Assembly (NCBI RefSeq): GCF_018413605.1
Contig: NZ_JAHCDN010000001.1
Location: 930,001 to 994,000, forward strand
Reading direction: 5' to 3'
Origin: Variovorax sp. PCZ-1
GTDB lineage: Bacteria; Pseudomonadota; Gammaproteobacteria; Burkholderiales; Burkholderiaceae_C
Length of the DNA: 64,000 nucleotides
The notes under the pieces are model-generated. The model searched no databases and had not been told where the DNA came from. It worked only from the letters and a program-made list of their open reading frames with translations. Made by a program: the position numbers and the translations under genes. Each line of letters begins with the position of its first letter. Position 1 is the stretch's first letter. This document shows, one piece after another, positions 17,392 to 26,107 of this stretch.

Positions 17392-18495
17392 ATGAGCATC
17401 ATCAACCCAACCAAACGCCGCCTCGGTCAATCCGATCTTCATATCCATCCCATCTGCCTAGGCACCATGACCTTTGGTGAGCAGGTCAATGAGAAAGATT
17501 CCCATGCCATTCTCGCCCGCAGCCTAGAGCGCGGTGTGGATTTCATGGATACAGCTGAGATGTATCCCGTACCGCCCACGGGCGAGAAATACACCGTGAC
17601 TGAGACGATCATTGGCAACTACTTCAAAGCCAATCCGGGTGTGCGCCAGAAATGGATCGTGGCCACCAAAGTGGCTGGCCCAGCACGTGGCATGGATTGG
17701 GTGCGCGGTGGTAGCTTGAATGTGACGCCCGCGCAAATGACGCAAGCCTGTGAAGACAGCCTGCGCCGCTTGCAAACCGATGTGATTGATCTCTACCAAA
17801 TCCATTGGCCGCTGCGCCATGTGCCGGCCTTTGGCGCGCCGTATTTCAACCGTGCGATTGACAAAGAGCTCTCCAGTAACACATCGATTCATGAGCAACT
17901 CAATGCGCTCTCAGCTTTGGTCAAAGCTGGCAAGGTGCGTACGATTGGTCTCTCTAACGAGTCGCCCTATGGAGTGATGGAATTCGTGCGCCTAGCTGAG
18001 CAGCATGGCCTCGCGCGAATCGTCAGCGTACAAAACCCCTATTGCCTAACGAACCGCATTGTGGACAACGGCTTGGATGAGGTCATGTATCGCAGTGAAG
18101 TGAGCTTGCTCGCTTATTCGCCGCTGGGCTTTGGCGTACTCACCGGCAAATACGATACGCTCAATGGCCTCACCGACCCGAGCGCTTCCTCAGAAGCCAG
18201 AGCAGGCCGTATGGCTTTGTATGAGCGTTTTCAGCAGCAACGCTGGGGCAGGCCTGAGCATTTGGTGGCCGCTCGACGCTACAACGCTTTAGCCAAAGCC
18301 CACGGCCTCACACCCACGCAGCTCGCCTTGGCCTTTTGCTACCAAAACTGGCGTGTGGCCAGCACCATCATCGGGGTGACCAGCCTCGCGCAGCTCGATG
18401 AATGCTTGGATGCTTGGAACACGCCGGTCCTGTCCAAAGAGTTACTTGCCGAAATCGACAAAATTCGTTGGGAAATGAGAGATCCCGCGCTGTAG
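17392..18495 (+). CDS. tas: Aldo/keto reductase, Tas-like
   Basis: A 367-aa NADP(H)-dependent oxidoreductase with a TIM barrel. The opening LGTMTFGEQVNEKDSHAIL, then DTAEMYPVPP with the catalytic Asp and Tyr, ATKVAGPARG with the Lys, and QIHWPLR with the His, follow the AKR tetrad. The sequence is close to E. coli Tas throughout (SNESPYGVM, QNPYCLTNR). The ATG at 17392 aligns with Tas; the upstream ATG at 17359 overlaps the GNAT gene and adds unrelated residues. Confidence 0.9.
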   Translation: MSIINPTKRRLGQSDLHIHPICLGTMTFGEQVNEKDSHAILARSLERGVDFMDTAEMYPVPPTGEKYTVTETIIGNYFKANPGVRQKWIVATKVAGPARGMDWVRGGSLNVTPAQMTQACEDSLRRLQTDVIDLYQIHWPLRHVPAFGAPYFNRAIDKELSSNTSIHEQLNALSALVKAGKVRTIGLSNESPYGVMEFVRLAEQHGLARIVSVQNPYCLTNRIVDNGLDEVMYRSEVSLLAYSPLGFGVLTGKYDTLNGLTDPSASSEARAGRMALYERFQQQRWGRPEHLVAARRYNALAKAHGLTPTQLALAFCYQNWRVASTIIGVTSLAQLDECLDAWNTPVLSKELLAEIDKIRWEMRDPAL

Positions 18496-18541
18496 GAGAG
18501 CGGTGTGCGGCCTAGCCCCGCAAAGCGATCCCGAGTCGTTG

Positions 18542-18547
18542 TATAAT
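18542..18547 (+). promoter_or_regulatory. -10 element of tRNA-Val
   Basis: A perfect TATAAT lies 16 nt before the tRNA start, ahead of a G+C-rich discriminator region. No good -35 box is seen. Confidence 0.6.
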
Positions 18548-18557
18548 TTAAGGCTTC

Positions 18558-18632
18558 GGGCGATTAGCTCAGCGGTAGAGCACTGCATTCACACTGCAGG
18601 GGTCACATGTTCGATCCATGTATCGCCCACCA
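18558..18632 (+). tRNA. tRNA-Val (anticodon CAC)
   Basis: Cloverleaf read by eye: acceptor arm GGGCGAT/ATCGCCC, D arm TTAGCTCAGCGGTAGAGC, anticodon stem CTGCA/TGCAG with loop TTCACAC (anticodon CAC, reading GUG), and T arm with GTTCGATCC. The discriminator is A, and CCA is encoded. Length is 75 nt. Confidence 0.96.
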
Positions 18633-18655
18633 GATTCAAACCTGTTAGCCGAATT

Positions 18656-18696
18656 CAAAAAGCCTTGTGTTCAACAACACAAGGCTTTTTGTTTTT
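18656..18696 (+). terminator. Intrinsic terminator after tRNA-Val
   Basis: Stem AAAGCCTTGTGTT/AACACAAGGCTTT with a short loop, then TTGTTTTT. It follows the tRNA by about 25 nt and also faces the convergent DUF697-like gene. Confidence 0.9.
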
Positions 18697-18700
18697 ACGG

Positions 18701-19192
18701 TCAGTGCGCGGGTGCGATTAACTGCAATTTCGCTTCTTGTACGACGCGAAGGCAATCCTTGATGTGCTGCTCACCCAGCCAGCGCAGGGCGGCGTAGTTG
18801 AGCGCAGCGCTAGCGGCTTGGCCAGCGAGAGGGACGAATTTAGCCGCTTGGGCAGCAGTCAAGCGCACACCGACGGCTTTCATCGCACGGATGATCAAGC
18901 TCTTGGTGATGAGTTTTCCCAGAAGTGCGCCCCCTACGAGGGCAATCGCAGTTTGCACGCGCTCGCGCTGATGCACGGGGAGCTTGGCGATTTGATGTGG
19001 CGCAAGGCCGAATTCTTCGTTGATTTGCGGAATCAGCTTAGAGAGCAGGGCAGCATCGACTGCCCAATCCAAACCTGGCAAGGGCACGGCGCCGGCTGCG
19101 GCAGCGACCAGCGCGCGCTTTGCAATGAGCTTACGCGCACGCTGTTCTGCTCTGATCACACCGGCTGGCAAATCAGCAGCTGCAGCCACCAT
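18701..19192 (-). CDS. DUF697-like hydrophobic protein
   Basis: 163 aa, largely helical and hydrophobic. It carries the pattern AAAAGAVPLPGLDWAVDAALLSKLIPQINEEFGL, which resembles the DUF697 segment of YcjF-like and GTPase-associated proteins, but there is no GTPase domain here. Function is unknown. The ATG at 19192 has an AGGG 5 nt upstream; a GTG at 19195 is also possible. It follows the GlsB/YeaQ gene by 8 nt on the same strand and is likely co-transcribed with it. Confidence 0.75.
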   Translation of the reverse strand: MVAAAADLPAGVIRAEQRARKLIAKRALVAAAAGAVPLPGLDWAVDAALLSKLIPQINEEFGLAPHQIAKLPVHQRERVQTAIALVGGALLGKLITKSLIIRAMKAVGVRLTAAQAAKFVPLAGQAASAALNYAALRWLGEQHIKDCLRVVQEAKLQLIAPAH

Positions 19193-19200
19193 CACAGCCC

Positions 19201-19449
19201 TTATTTTTTAGTGACCAAGCCGTAGATGACGAGCAAGATCACAGCGCCAACGACGGATGCAATAAAGCCTGCCACATCACCTTGCTTGTACAAACCTAAG
19301 GCTGCGCCTGCATAGCTGGCCAAAAATGAGCCTGCGATGCCCAATACTGCCGTCATGATCAGGCCCAGTTTGTCGTCGCCGGGCTTAAGGGCGCGAGCGA
19401 CCAAACCGACGATGAATCCGATAACAATGGTTCCGATAATGCTCAACAT
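19201..19449 (-). CDS. GlsB/YeaQ/YmgE family stress-response membrane protein
   Basis: 82 aa with three membrane helices and the family's glycine pattern (IGFIVGLVARALKPGDDKLGLIMTAVLGIAGSFLASYAG). Such transglycosylase-associated (Tgl) proteins are small inner membrane proteins often induced by general stress; no activity is proven. It begins an apparent two-gene transcript with the DUF697-like gene. Confidence 0.92.
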   Translation of the reverse strand: MLSIIGTIVIGFIVGLVARALKPGDDKLGLIMTAVLGIAGSFLASYAGAALGLYKQGDVAGFIASVVGAVILLVIYGLVTKK

Positions 19450-19552
19450 GTTTGATTTCTCCTAGGTCAATAGTGATCGAAATGTCAGAAGACCAACTTA
19501 CTTTACACCATAGATGCAACGCAGCCATGAAGACGCAGAGAGCATGAGTTTT

Positions 19553-21598
19553 TTAGGCGGTTTCTAGGCCTTCAATGCGCTCAGAGACCTCCAGCCATTT
19601 CCATTCCGCATCTTCGATTTCGCTGGCAATGGTGGCCAAGCGTTTGTTGGCCTCAATCAGCTCAGCGCTGGGCAATGGCTGCATGAGTTTGCTGTGCAGA
19701 GTTTCTTGCTCGGCTTTGAGGGCGGCGATACTGGCTTCAAACTGCTCTAAGCGTTTTTTCAGAGGCTTGGTTTTCTCGGCCAGAGCTGAACGATCGCGAG
19801 CTTCTTGCTGGCGCTGCTCTTTGCTCTTGAAGATAGGTTCAGCCTTGGTTTTTGAGTCTTTTAGGCTGTCTACGCTGATGGAATCTGCGCGAACAGCTAT
19901 GGATTCAATAGCAACAGGCGCTGCCGAAGGAGTTGTAGGCTTGGTCTGAGCTTGTGCTTTGTTGCGTGCAGCCAAGCTCTCGCGGCGCTGCTTGGCCATA
20001 TCCAGCAGGTATTTTTGGTAATCATCGAGATCACCATCGAAGGGCTTCACGACACCGCTGCCGACCAGCCAGAATTCATCACAGACGCTGCGCAGCAAGG
20101 CGCGATCGTGGCTCACCAGCATCACGGTGCCTTCAAACTCATTGAGCGCCATTTGCAGAGCTTCGCGGGTGGTGAGATCCAAGTGGTTGGTGGGCTCATC
20201 AAGCAACAAGAGGTTCGGTTTTTGCCAAACGACCATCGCCAAAACCAAGCGCGCTTTCTCGCCGCCGCTCATACTGCCCACGGCTTGATTGACCATATCG
20301 CCGTTGAAGATGAAGGTGCCTAAGAAATTGCGCAGCTCTTGCTCGCGACCGGGCGGGCCCACTTCTTTAGCTAGGCGCGTCATGTGCTCCAGTGGCGTGC
20401 TTTTCTCATGCAACACATCCAATTCTTGCTGCGCGAAATAGCCAATGGATAAGCCTTTGCCTTCGGTGATCTGACCTGCCAAGGGCGCAAGCTGCTTGGC
20501 GACTGTTTTCACGAAAGTGGATTTGCCTTGACCGTTCGCACCCAAGATGCCGATACGCTGGCCAGCCATCACAGAGCGCGTGAGGCCAGTCAGAATTGGA
20601 GTCTGCTGGTTCGCGCTTTGATAACCCAGCGTCGCGTCCGTGATCGAGAGCATCGGATTCGGGATGTTTTGCGGCTCGCGAAATTCAAACTGGAAATCGG
20701 CTGAGGTGAGCATCGGCGCAATGCGCTCCATACGCTCCAAAGCCTTAACGCGGCTTTGCGCTTGTTTGGCCTTACTGGCCTTGGCTTTGAAGCGGTCAAT
20801 GAAGCTTTGAAGATGCGCGATCTTCTCTTGCTGCTTGCCAAACGCGGCTTGCTGCTGCTCCATGCGCAGGGCGCGCTGCTCTTCAAACCAGGTGTAATTG
20901 CCGCCATAGCGCGTGACTTGGTTGTTCTCGATATGCAGCGTCACTTTGGTCACGGCATCCAAGAATTCCCGGTCGTGGCTGATCACCACCATCGTGCCTT
21001 CAAAGCGCGTGAGCCAACTTTCTAGCCAGACGAGGGCATCCAAATCCAAGTGGTTGGTGGGCTCATCGAGTAGCAGCAAATCAGCCGGGCACATCAGCGC
21101 GCGTGCCAGCTGCAGGCGCATGCGCCAGCCGCCGGAGAAGCTGTTGACCGGCATGTCGAGTTCGTCGGTCGTAAAGCCAAGACCGAGGATCAAGGCTTGG
21201 GCTCTGGCGCGCGCGTCATGTGCGCCCGCATGATCGAGTTTTTCGTACATTTCGGCAATGTGGTTGCCGGCTTCGTTTTGATCGGGATGCTGCTCCCACA
21301 TGGCGAGCTCGGCATTGAGTTCCATCAAGCGCGTATCGCCGGTGAGTACGAATTCTGTGGCGCTGTCTTCTGTCTCAGGCATGTGCTGGAGCACTTGCGC
21401 CATGCGCCAGCCGCTGGGCATGAAAAAGTCGCCTTTGTCTTCATGCAGCTCGCCAGTGAGCAAAGCAAACAGGCTGGATTTGCCTGCGCCGTTTCGGCCA
21501 ACCAGGGCGACTTTTTCGCCGGGTTGGATGGTGACGCTGCAATCAGACAGCAGCACTTTGGCCGCGCGGCGCAGCGTGATGTTTTTGAGGGAAATCAT
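19553..21598 (-). CDS. yheS: ABC-F family ATPase, YheS-like
   Basis: Soluble duplicated ABC ATPase that acts at the ribosome and has no membrane domain. The two nucleotide-binding domains show Walker A (GRNGAGKS, GANGQGKS), signatures (FSGGWRMRLQLARALM, MSGGEKARLVLAMVV) and Walker B (LLLLDEPTNHLD twice). Between them lies the interdomain linker rich in Lys, Arg and Gln. The C-terminal tail (about 560-681) is a coiled coil ending in EWKWLEVSERIEGLE. Repeat A has entered this tail at residues 562-577 (ESIAVRADSISV). The ATG at 21598 starts MISLKNITLRR as in homologues. 681 aa is longer than the roughly 640 usual for YheS. Confidence 0.92.
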   Translation of the reverse strand: MISLKNITLRRAAKVLLSDCSVTIQPGEKVALVGRNGAGKSSLFALLTGELHEDKGDFFMPSGWRMAQVLQHMPETEDSATEFVLTGDTRLMELNAELAMWEQHPDQNEAGNHIAEMYEKLDHAGAHDARARAQALILGLGFTTDELDMPVNSFSGGWRMRLQLARALMCPADLLLLDEPTNHLDLDALVWLESWLTRFEGTMVVISHDREFLDAVTKVTLHIENNQVTRYGGNYTWFEEQRALRMEQQQAAFGKQQEKIAHLQSFIDRFKAKASKAKQAQSRVKALERMERIAPMLTSADFQFEFREPQNIPNPMLSITDATLGYQSANQQTPILTGLTRSVMAGQRIGILGANGQGKSTFVKTVAKQLAPLAGQITEGKGLSIGYFAQQELDVLHEKSTPLEHMTRLAKEVGPPGREQELRNFLGTFIFNGDMVNQAVGSMSGGEKARLVLAMVVWQKPNLLLLDEPTNHLDLTTREALQMALNEFEGTVMLVSHDRALLRSVCDEFWLVGSGVVKPFDGDLDDYQKYLLDMAKQRRESLAARNKAQAQTKPTTPSAAPVAIESIAVRADSISVDSLKDSKTKAEPIFKSKEQRQQEARDRSALAEKTKPLKKRLEQFEASIAALKAEQETLHSKLMQPLPSAELIEANKRLATIASEIEDAEWKWLEVSERIEGLETA
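19869..19914 (-). repeat. Dispersed repeat A, copy 5 (inside yheS tail)
   Basis: In the gene's sense direction it reads TCAATAGC... GTTCGCGCAGATTCCATC. It is partly decayed at its 3' end. It encodes ESIAVRADSISV. Confidence 0.75.
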
Positions 21599-21666
21599 GA
21601 AAGGCAGGGGCAGCGCCAGGAGCGCTTGGAGCATGAAGAAGCGCGTCAAAGCGCTGATGCTGTATT

Positions 21667-23766
21667 TTAATTGCTTGGCTGCGTATTACGGCGGCGCTCT
21701 TCCATCTCGCGTCTTTCCACACAGACGGGATGATTTTTGAAATTGGCACGCTCGCACTGCTCAGCCATGCAATTCAAAAAGCCCAGAAGTATCCTGCCTT
21801 CGCATGCCTCGCGTGGGTTCGTCGCGTTGCGAGTTGCGGGCGCTGTGGGCGAGCTGGCTGCTGCAGACGAGCTGGCGCGTGGTACAGGGGTGGTTTGCTC
21901 GGGGGGCGATGGTGTGACTGCAGGCGCTGGCGTAGCGCTGCTTGATGGGCTCGATGCTGTGCTTGTGGGCGCACTGGCTCGGCGCGCGGGTAGCAAGGCG
22001 CGAGCTGCTGATGCAGCACGCGCTGCCGCAGATGCCATGGGCAGCGGCGCGCTAACTACCGTCGTGCTGGTGGGTGCACTTGCTGTTGTGGTGGCTAGGC
22101 CAGTTGCGCTGGTTGTGGTTTCGTCGCTGGAGAGGCTGGATGTCACACTGACTGAAGAGGTGGGCGTGAGGGCTGTGATCGTGTTGGTGGCTGTGGTTGT
22201 TGCCGGCTCTTGCACCGCCTGTGCTGTTTCTGAGCTCTTGGAGAACCACCAAGCGCCTGCTGCGATGGCTACAGCTGCCATGCCGATCAGCGCCCAAGGC
22301 GGGGAGGATTTGCTTGGCCTGGCTGAGGGCGGCAATTGCGCCGGTGCAGTCTCCAATGGCATGGGCTTCAAGCCACTTTTATCGGTTGCATCACGCTCAG
22401 GCGTTTTGCCCAAAGCGCCGGGCTCCGTCATGGGAAACTGCGTGGCAGCAAATTGCGTGCTGGGGCCGTATTCAGAATCGTTGTAGGCACTTGGCGGCAG
22501 GGTCGGGTCATCGGCTGCGGTTTTCGCAACATCACTGGCAGCAGCCGTGTGGACTGCACCCGTGATTTCCGTAGCAACAGATGACACAGCCGTAACCTGG
22601 GTGGCCTCGCCAGGCCTACGCAGCTGAGTGGCTTCGTAGCGCGATGCGGCACCTGCCACGCGCTGCGCATCGGCCAAGCTTTTGAGTTTGCGCTTGGCCA
22701 GATCAGCGTAAATACCAATCGGGAAGCGCTTTAAAAACCCTTCCAACACTTCAGGCTCGCTGCTGTCTTTGATGTCTTTCCAATAAACGAGCTCTAGCTC
22801 CTGCGTCACGGTGCTACCCGAGCCGCTGCTGCCGCCAATGCTGCCTGGAAAGGTGCCGATGCCCTCGAGCACTTCTGGGCGCGCTTGTGCGGTCGGCGTG
22901 ATCGTGAGGTCTGCATTGTTGACAGCAGATTTGAGCGCAGAGGCAAAACTGGCTGCATCTGGAAAGCGATCAAGCTTGCTTTTGGCCAAGGCCTTGGCCA
23001 CCACGGCATCCAATGCAGGTGGCAAAGCACCGACGATATGGCTAGGTGGTGTGGGGTCTTCTTTGACTATTTTTGAAACGATGTCCAGATAGCCTTCGCC
23101 ATCAAATGGGCGCACGCCAGTGAGCAGCTGATAGAGCACGATGCCGGCTGAGAACAAATCCGAGCTGGAATCTACGCCTTTGCCCGCCACTTGCTCAGGC
23201 GACATGTATTTGAGTGTGCCTACTGTGCCGCCGCTGGTTTTGGTCATTTCACCCGAGTCGGTGATGCGGGCGACGCCAAAATCGGTGAGCTTGATGCGGC
23301 CTTCGCGCGTGAGCAGCATGTTGGCAGGTTTGATATCGCGATGGATGATCTTGTTTTTATGTGCGTAATCTAGCGCCGCCAACAAATCAGACATCATGAA
23401 GGCGGTCTGCTCCAGTGAGAAGCGTTTGCCTGCGTCTAGAAAGTGCTTCAGATCCTCGCCTTGCACAAACTCCATCACGATGTAGGCGGTTTGCCCCATT
23501 GCATCCACGTGCTTATCGGAGTCATACACGCTCACAATATTGGGATGCTGCAAGCGCCCCGCTGAGCGTGCTTCGGTTTTGAAGCGCTGCTCATATTCCA
23601 CAATCTCGTTGGCGGCCATGCCCACCACGCGCACCGTCTTGATGGCGACGCGGCGATCCAGATTAGGATCGCGGCCTTCATACACCACGCCCATGGCGCC
23701 TTGCCCGAGCACGCGCACGATGTCATAGCGCCCCAGGTGCTGGATGGGTGGTGGAAGGTCGTTCAT
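21667..23766 (-). CDS. Transmembrane serine/threonine protein kinase with Cys-rich C-terminus
   Basis: 699 aa. The Hanks-type kinase domain has the glycine loop GQGAMG at 21-26, Lys43, HRDIKPAN with Asp144, DFG at 162-164 and MSPEQ in the activation segment. A long Ala/Ser/Thr/Pro-rich region follows, with one membrane helix PWALIGMAAVAIAAGAWWF near 490-510. A second low-complexity stretch leads to a short C-terminal block with four Cys (CEGRILLGFLNCMAEQCER...NHPVCVERR). The kinase end is cytoplasmic and the Cys block is probably periplasmic. No PP2C phosphatase or FHA gene is next to it. It lies 68 nt upstream of yheS on the same strand. Confidence 0.93.
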   Translation of the reverse strand: MNDLPPPIQHLGRYDIVRVLGQGAMGVVYEGRDPNLDRRVAIKTVRVVGMAANEIVEYEQRFKTEARSAGRLQHPNIVSVYDSDKHVDAMGQTAYIVMEFVQGEDLKHFLDAGKRFSLEQTAFMMSDLLAALDYAHKNKIIHRDIKPANMLLTREGRIKLTDFGVARITDSGEMTKTSGGTVGTLKYMSPEQVAGKGVDSSSDLFSAGIVLYQLLTGVRPFDGEGYLDIVSKIVKEDPTPPSHIVGALPPALDAVVAKALAKSKLDRFPDAASFASALKSAVNNADLTITPTAQARPEVLEGIGTFPGSIGGSSGSGSTVTQELELVYWKDIKDSSEPEVLEGFLKRFPIGIYADLAKRKLKSLADAQRVAGAASRYEATQLRRPGEATQVTAVSSVATEITGAVHTAAASDVAKTAADDPTLPPSAYNDSEYGPSTQFAATQFPMTEPGALGKTPERDATDKSGLKPMPLETAPAQLPPSARPSKSSPPWALIGMAAVAIAAGAWWFSKSSETAQAVQEPATTTATNTITALTPTSSVSVTSSLSSDETTTSATGLATTTASAPTSTTVVSAPLPMASAAARAASAARALLPARRASAPTSTASSPSSSATPAPAVTPSPPEQTTPVPRASSSAAASSPTAPATRNATNPREACEGRILLGFLNCMAEQCERANFKNHPVCVERREMEERRRNTQPSN

Positions 23767-23867
23767 TCAGACAAACAAAGAATACTTTTGATTGCACATT
23801 CTAAGCGGCACATGTTACGAAGCACTGGAGTATTTCCCCCATAGTCCAGGCCAAGCTGGTAAATGCG

Positions 23868-24764
23868 CTAAATGTCACGTAGCAGTGTGTTTCGTTCAAG
23901 CAACAATACCTGATCATGCCCCGCGCTTGTCTCAAGCCACACCGCACGCAACCGTGGAAAGGCTTGCTCGAAGTAAGGGCGTTCGTTACCAATTTCCAAA
24001 ACGAGCACGGCATGCTCGCTCATCACCTGGGGTGCAGCTTTGAGAAGAGGGCGAATGAAATCCATGCCGTCTGCGCCGCCTGCCAGTGAGATTTCTGGCT
24101 CGGCTAGGTATTCAGCGGGCAAGGCAGCCATGCTGGCGCTGTTGACGTAGGGCGGATTGCACAAAATCAGATCGTAGGGCTGACCTGCGATACCCGTGCA
24201 TTGGGCAAGGCCGTCAGAGCGGATGAGTTCGATACGGTCTTGCAAAGCATGCTTTTGTACATTGATAGCAGCCACAGCGAGAGCATCCGGGCTGATGTCA
24301 GCCGCATGCACCCGAACTTCAGGGAAAGCCATGGCTGCGAGAATGGCCAGCGAGCCATTTCCCGTGCACAAATCAAGCACATTGCGGGTGTCTTCGCGCA
24401 GCCAATAATCCAGCGTGCCCTGTTCATCGGCATCGGCGATCAGCTCGGCAATAAAACTGCGCGGAACGATCACGCGTTCATCCACATAAAAGGGCACGCC
24501 TTGCAGCCAAGCTTCATTTGTAAGGTAGGCCGCAGGTTGGCGTGATTCGATGCGTGCTCTCAAAAGAGTAGCAATCTGCGCAGATTCTATGCCGGAGACA
24601 GGCCTGTTTTGCTCTGAATCAAGGCTGTCTAAAGGCAGTTTCAAGCTCCAGAGCACGAGCCAAGCCGCCTCATCGAAAGCATTGGTGGTGCCATGGCCAA
24701 AGCCCACACCAGCGGCTTCTAATTTGAGAGCCGCTTCTTCGATGGTTTGAATCACAGTGCTCAC
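23868..24764 (-). CDS. prmB: Ribosomal protein L3 N5-glutamine methyltransferase PrmB
   Basis: SAM-dependent methyltransferase that modifies a Gln of ribosomal protein L3. The SAM loop is DLCTGNGSLA at 131-140 and the catalytic NPPY is at 203-206. GHGTTNAFDEAAWLVLWSLKLPLD and YLTNEAWLQGVPFYVDERVIVPRS match PrmB rather than PrmC. Repeat A encodes residues 58-68 (SGIESAQIATLL) in the N-terminal helical domain, without adding length relative to the E. coli protein as I recall it. The ATGA overlap with moeA indicates translational coupling. Confidence 0.92.
   Translation of the reverse strand: MSTVIQTIEEAALKLEAAGVGFGHGTTNAFDEAAWLVLWSLKLPLDSLDSEQNRPVSGIESAQIATLLRARIESRQPAAYLTNEAWLQGVPFYVDERVIVPRSFIAELIADADEQGTLDYWLREDTRNVLDLCTGNGSLAILAAMAFPEVRVHAADISPDALAVAAINVQKHALQDRIELIRSDGLAQCTGIAGQPYDLILCNPPYVNSASMAALPAEYLAEPEISLAGGADGMDFIRPLLKAAPQVMSEHAVLVLEIGNERPYFEQAFPRLRAVWLETSAGHDQVLLLERNTLLRDI
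24556..24595 (-). repeat. Dispersed repeat A, copy 6 (inside prmB)
   Basis: On the plus strand it reads GAGTAGCAATCTGCGCAG then ATTCTATGCCGG, among the best core matches. The gene reads it in the reverse orientation as SGIESAQIATLL. Confidence 0.9.
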
Positions 24765-26107
24765 ATCACGCCCTCAAACATCATCACGTCTACTTTCTCA
24801 CCAATAGACACATTGCCCTGCTCATGATGCAACACGATCAGCCCATTGGCTTGCACCATGCTAGAGAGCACGCCCGAGCCTTGGTTGCTGCTCGTGGTAC
24901 GCACTTGCAAACTGCCATCGCTCGCGCGCGTGACGAGGCCGCGCTGGTATTCGGTGCGGCCTGGTTTTTTGCGCAGGCTCTCAAGGCTTGCCGCTTGTAA
25001 ATACAAAGGCTGGCCGCAGTATTTCTGGGGATTTGCGCCACTCATGCGCAAGAGAGCAGGGCGCACGAAGGCGAGCATGGTCACCATCGTAGCCACAGGA
25101 TTACCCGGCAGACCGAAGAGAATACTATTATTTTGATAGCTGCTCGCGCTTATTTCTTGCCGGGAAACAGTCGTTTTCGCTTCAAAAACTGCAGACGATA
25201 TCCGCCCCACCGCCATCGGGCGGCCGGGGCGCATGGCGATCTTCCAAAAGGCCACATCACCCAGTTTCTTCATCATCGCCTTGGTGTGATCCGCTTCGCC
25301 CACACTCACGCCGCCGCTGGTGATCACGGCATCCGATTGGGCGGCAGCTTGCATGAACGCGGCTTCCAAGGCTTCTGGCGAATCTCGCACCACGCCCATG
25401 TCGATCACGTCGTAGCCCCAACGCTTGAGCATACCGATCACGGTGTATCGGTTCGAATCGTAAATCGCACCTTCGCGCGGCACATCGCCTAGGCTCAGCA
25501 CTTCATCGCCAGTGGAGAAATAAGCCACTTTGAGCTGACGATACACCTGGGCGGAAGATATGTTCAAACTGGCCAACAGCCCAAGAGCTGCGGGCGCAAG
25601 CAGCTCACCTTTTGATAGCGCCACGCTACCCGCCATCAAGTCTTCGCCAGCGAATCTACGGTTGTCACCCGTCTTAAGAATACCTGCAGGAATCTCTATT
25701 TCCTCGCCATGCAAGCTGCACATCTCTTGCGGCACCACGGTATCCAAACCCTCGGGCATGATTGCGCCCGTCATGATCTTCACGCATTCGCCTGTGCCGA
25801 CGCGGCCTTGCCAAGCCTTACCCGCCAAAGCCGTGCCTATGATCTTCAGCCGAGTCGTCTGCCCAGCGAGCATCTGAGCGCCCGCAAACACAAACCCATC
25901 CATCGCCGAGTTGTCGTGCGGCGGCACACTGATCGGCGAAATCACATCTTGCGCGAGCACACGATCCAATGCCTGCGCCAGAGGCAACTCCTCAGTTTCA
26001 GGCACAGACTGCACCAAGGCCGCCAAAAATTCATTCACCTTGCCTGCAGGCAAAGCCGCAGGGTCGTAGCCCAGCAGTTCAGCGGCGATATCGTTTAAAG
26101 ATTTCAT
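24761..26107 (-). CDS. moeA: Molybdopterin molybdotransferase MoeA
   Basis: Inserts molybdate into adenylylated molybdopterin to make Mo cofactor. The family motifs are present: PPHDNSAMDGFVFAG, MTGAIMPEGLDTVVPQE, TSGGVSVGEADH and GLPGNPVATMV. At 448 aa it is about 30 residues longer than many MoeA proteins. Part of this is an insertion just before GLPGNP: residues about 308-329 include SRQEISASSYQNNSIL, encoded by repeat A. The gene sits in a tight GNAT-moeA-prmB run with 4-nt ATGA overlaps on both sides. It can supply Mo cofactor to the two molybdenum hydroxylases at 47-49 kb and 59-61 kb. Confidence 0.94.
   Translation of the reverse strand: MKSLNDIAAELLGYDPAALPAGKVNEFLAALVQSVPETEELPLAQALDRVLAQDVISPISVPPHDNSAMDGFVFAGAQMLAGQTTRLKIIGTALAGKAWQGRVGTGECVKIMTGAIMPEGLDTVVPQEMCSLHGEEIEIPAGILKTGDNRRFAGEDLMAGSVALSKGELLAPAALGLLASLNISSAQVYRQLKVAYFSTGDEVLSLGDVPREGAIYDSNRYTVIGMLKRWGYDVIDMGVVRDSPEALEAAFMQAAAQSDAVITSGGVSVGEADHTKAMMKKLGDVAFWKIAMRPGRPMAVGRISSAVFEAKTTVSRQEISASSYQNNSILFGLPGNPVATMVTMLAFVRPALLRMSGANPQKYCGQPLYLQAASLESLRKKPGRTEYQRGLVTRASDGSLQVRTTSSNQGSGVLSSMVQANGLIVLHHEQGNVSIGEKVDVMMFEGVM
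25121..25163 (-). repeat. Dispersed repeat A, copy 7 (inside moeA)
   Basis: Plus-strand reading has ACTATTATTTTGATAGC (stem) then TGCTCGCGCTTATTTCTTGCC. The gene reads it in reverse as QEISASSYQNNSI, directly before the conserved GLPGNP motif. Confidence 0.8.

Noticed and set aside
18558-18632. tRNA-Val as an integration site for a genomic island
   Set aside because: No integrase gene is nearby and no second copy of the tRNA 3' end is seen in the window.
19505-19545. A partial repeat B element before the yheS stop
   Set aside because: AACGCAGCCATGAAGACGCA resembles one arm but has no facing arm, so it cannot be called.
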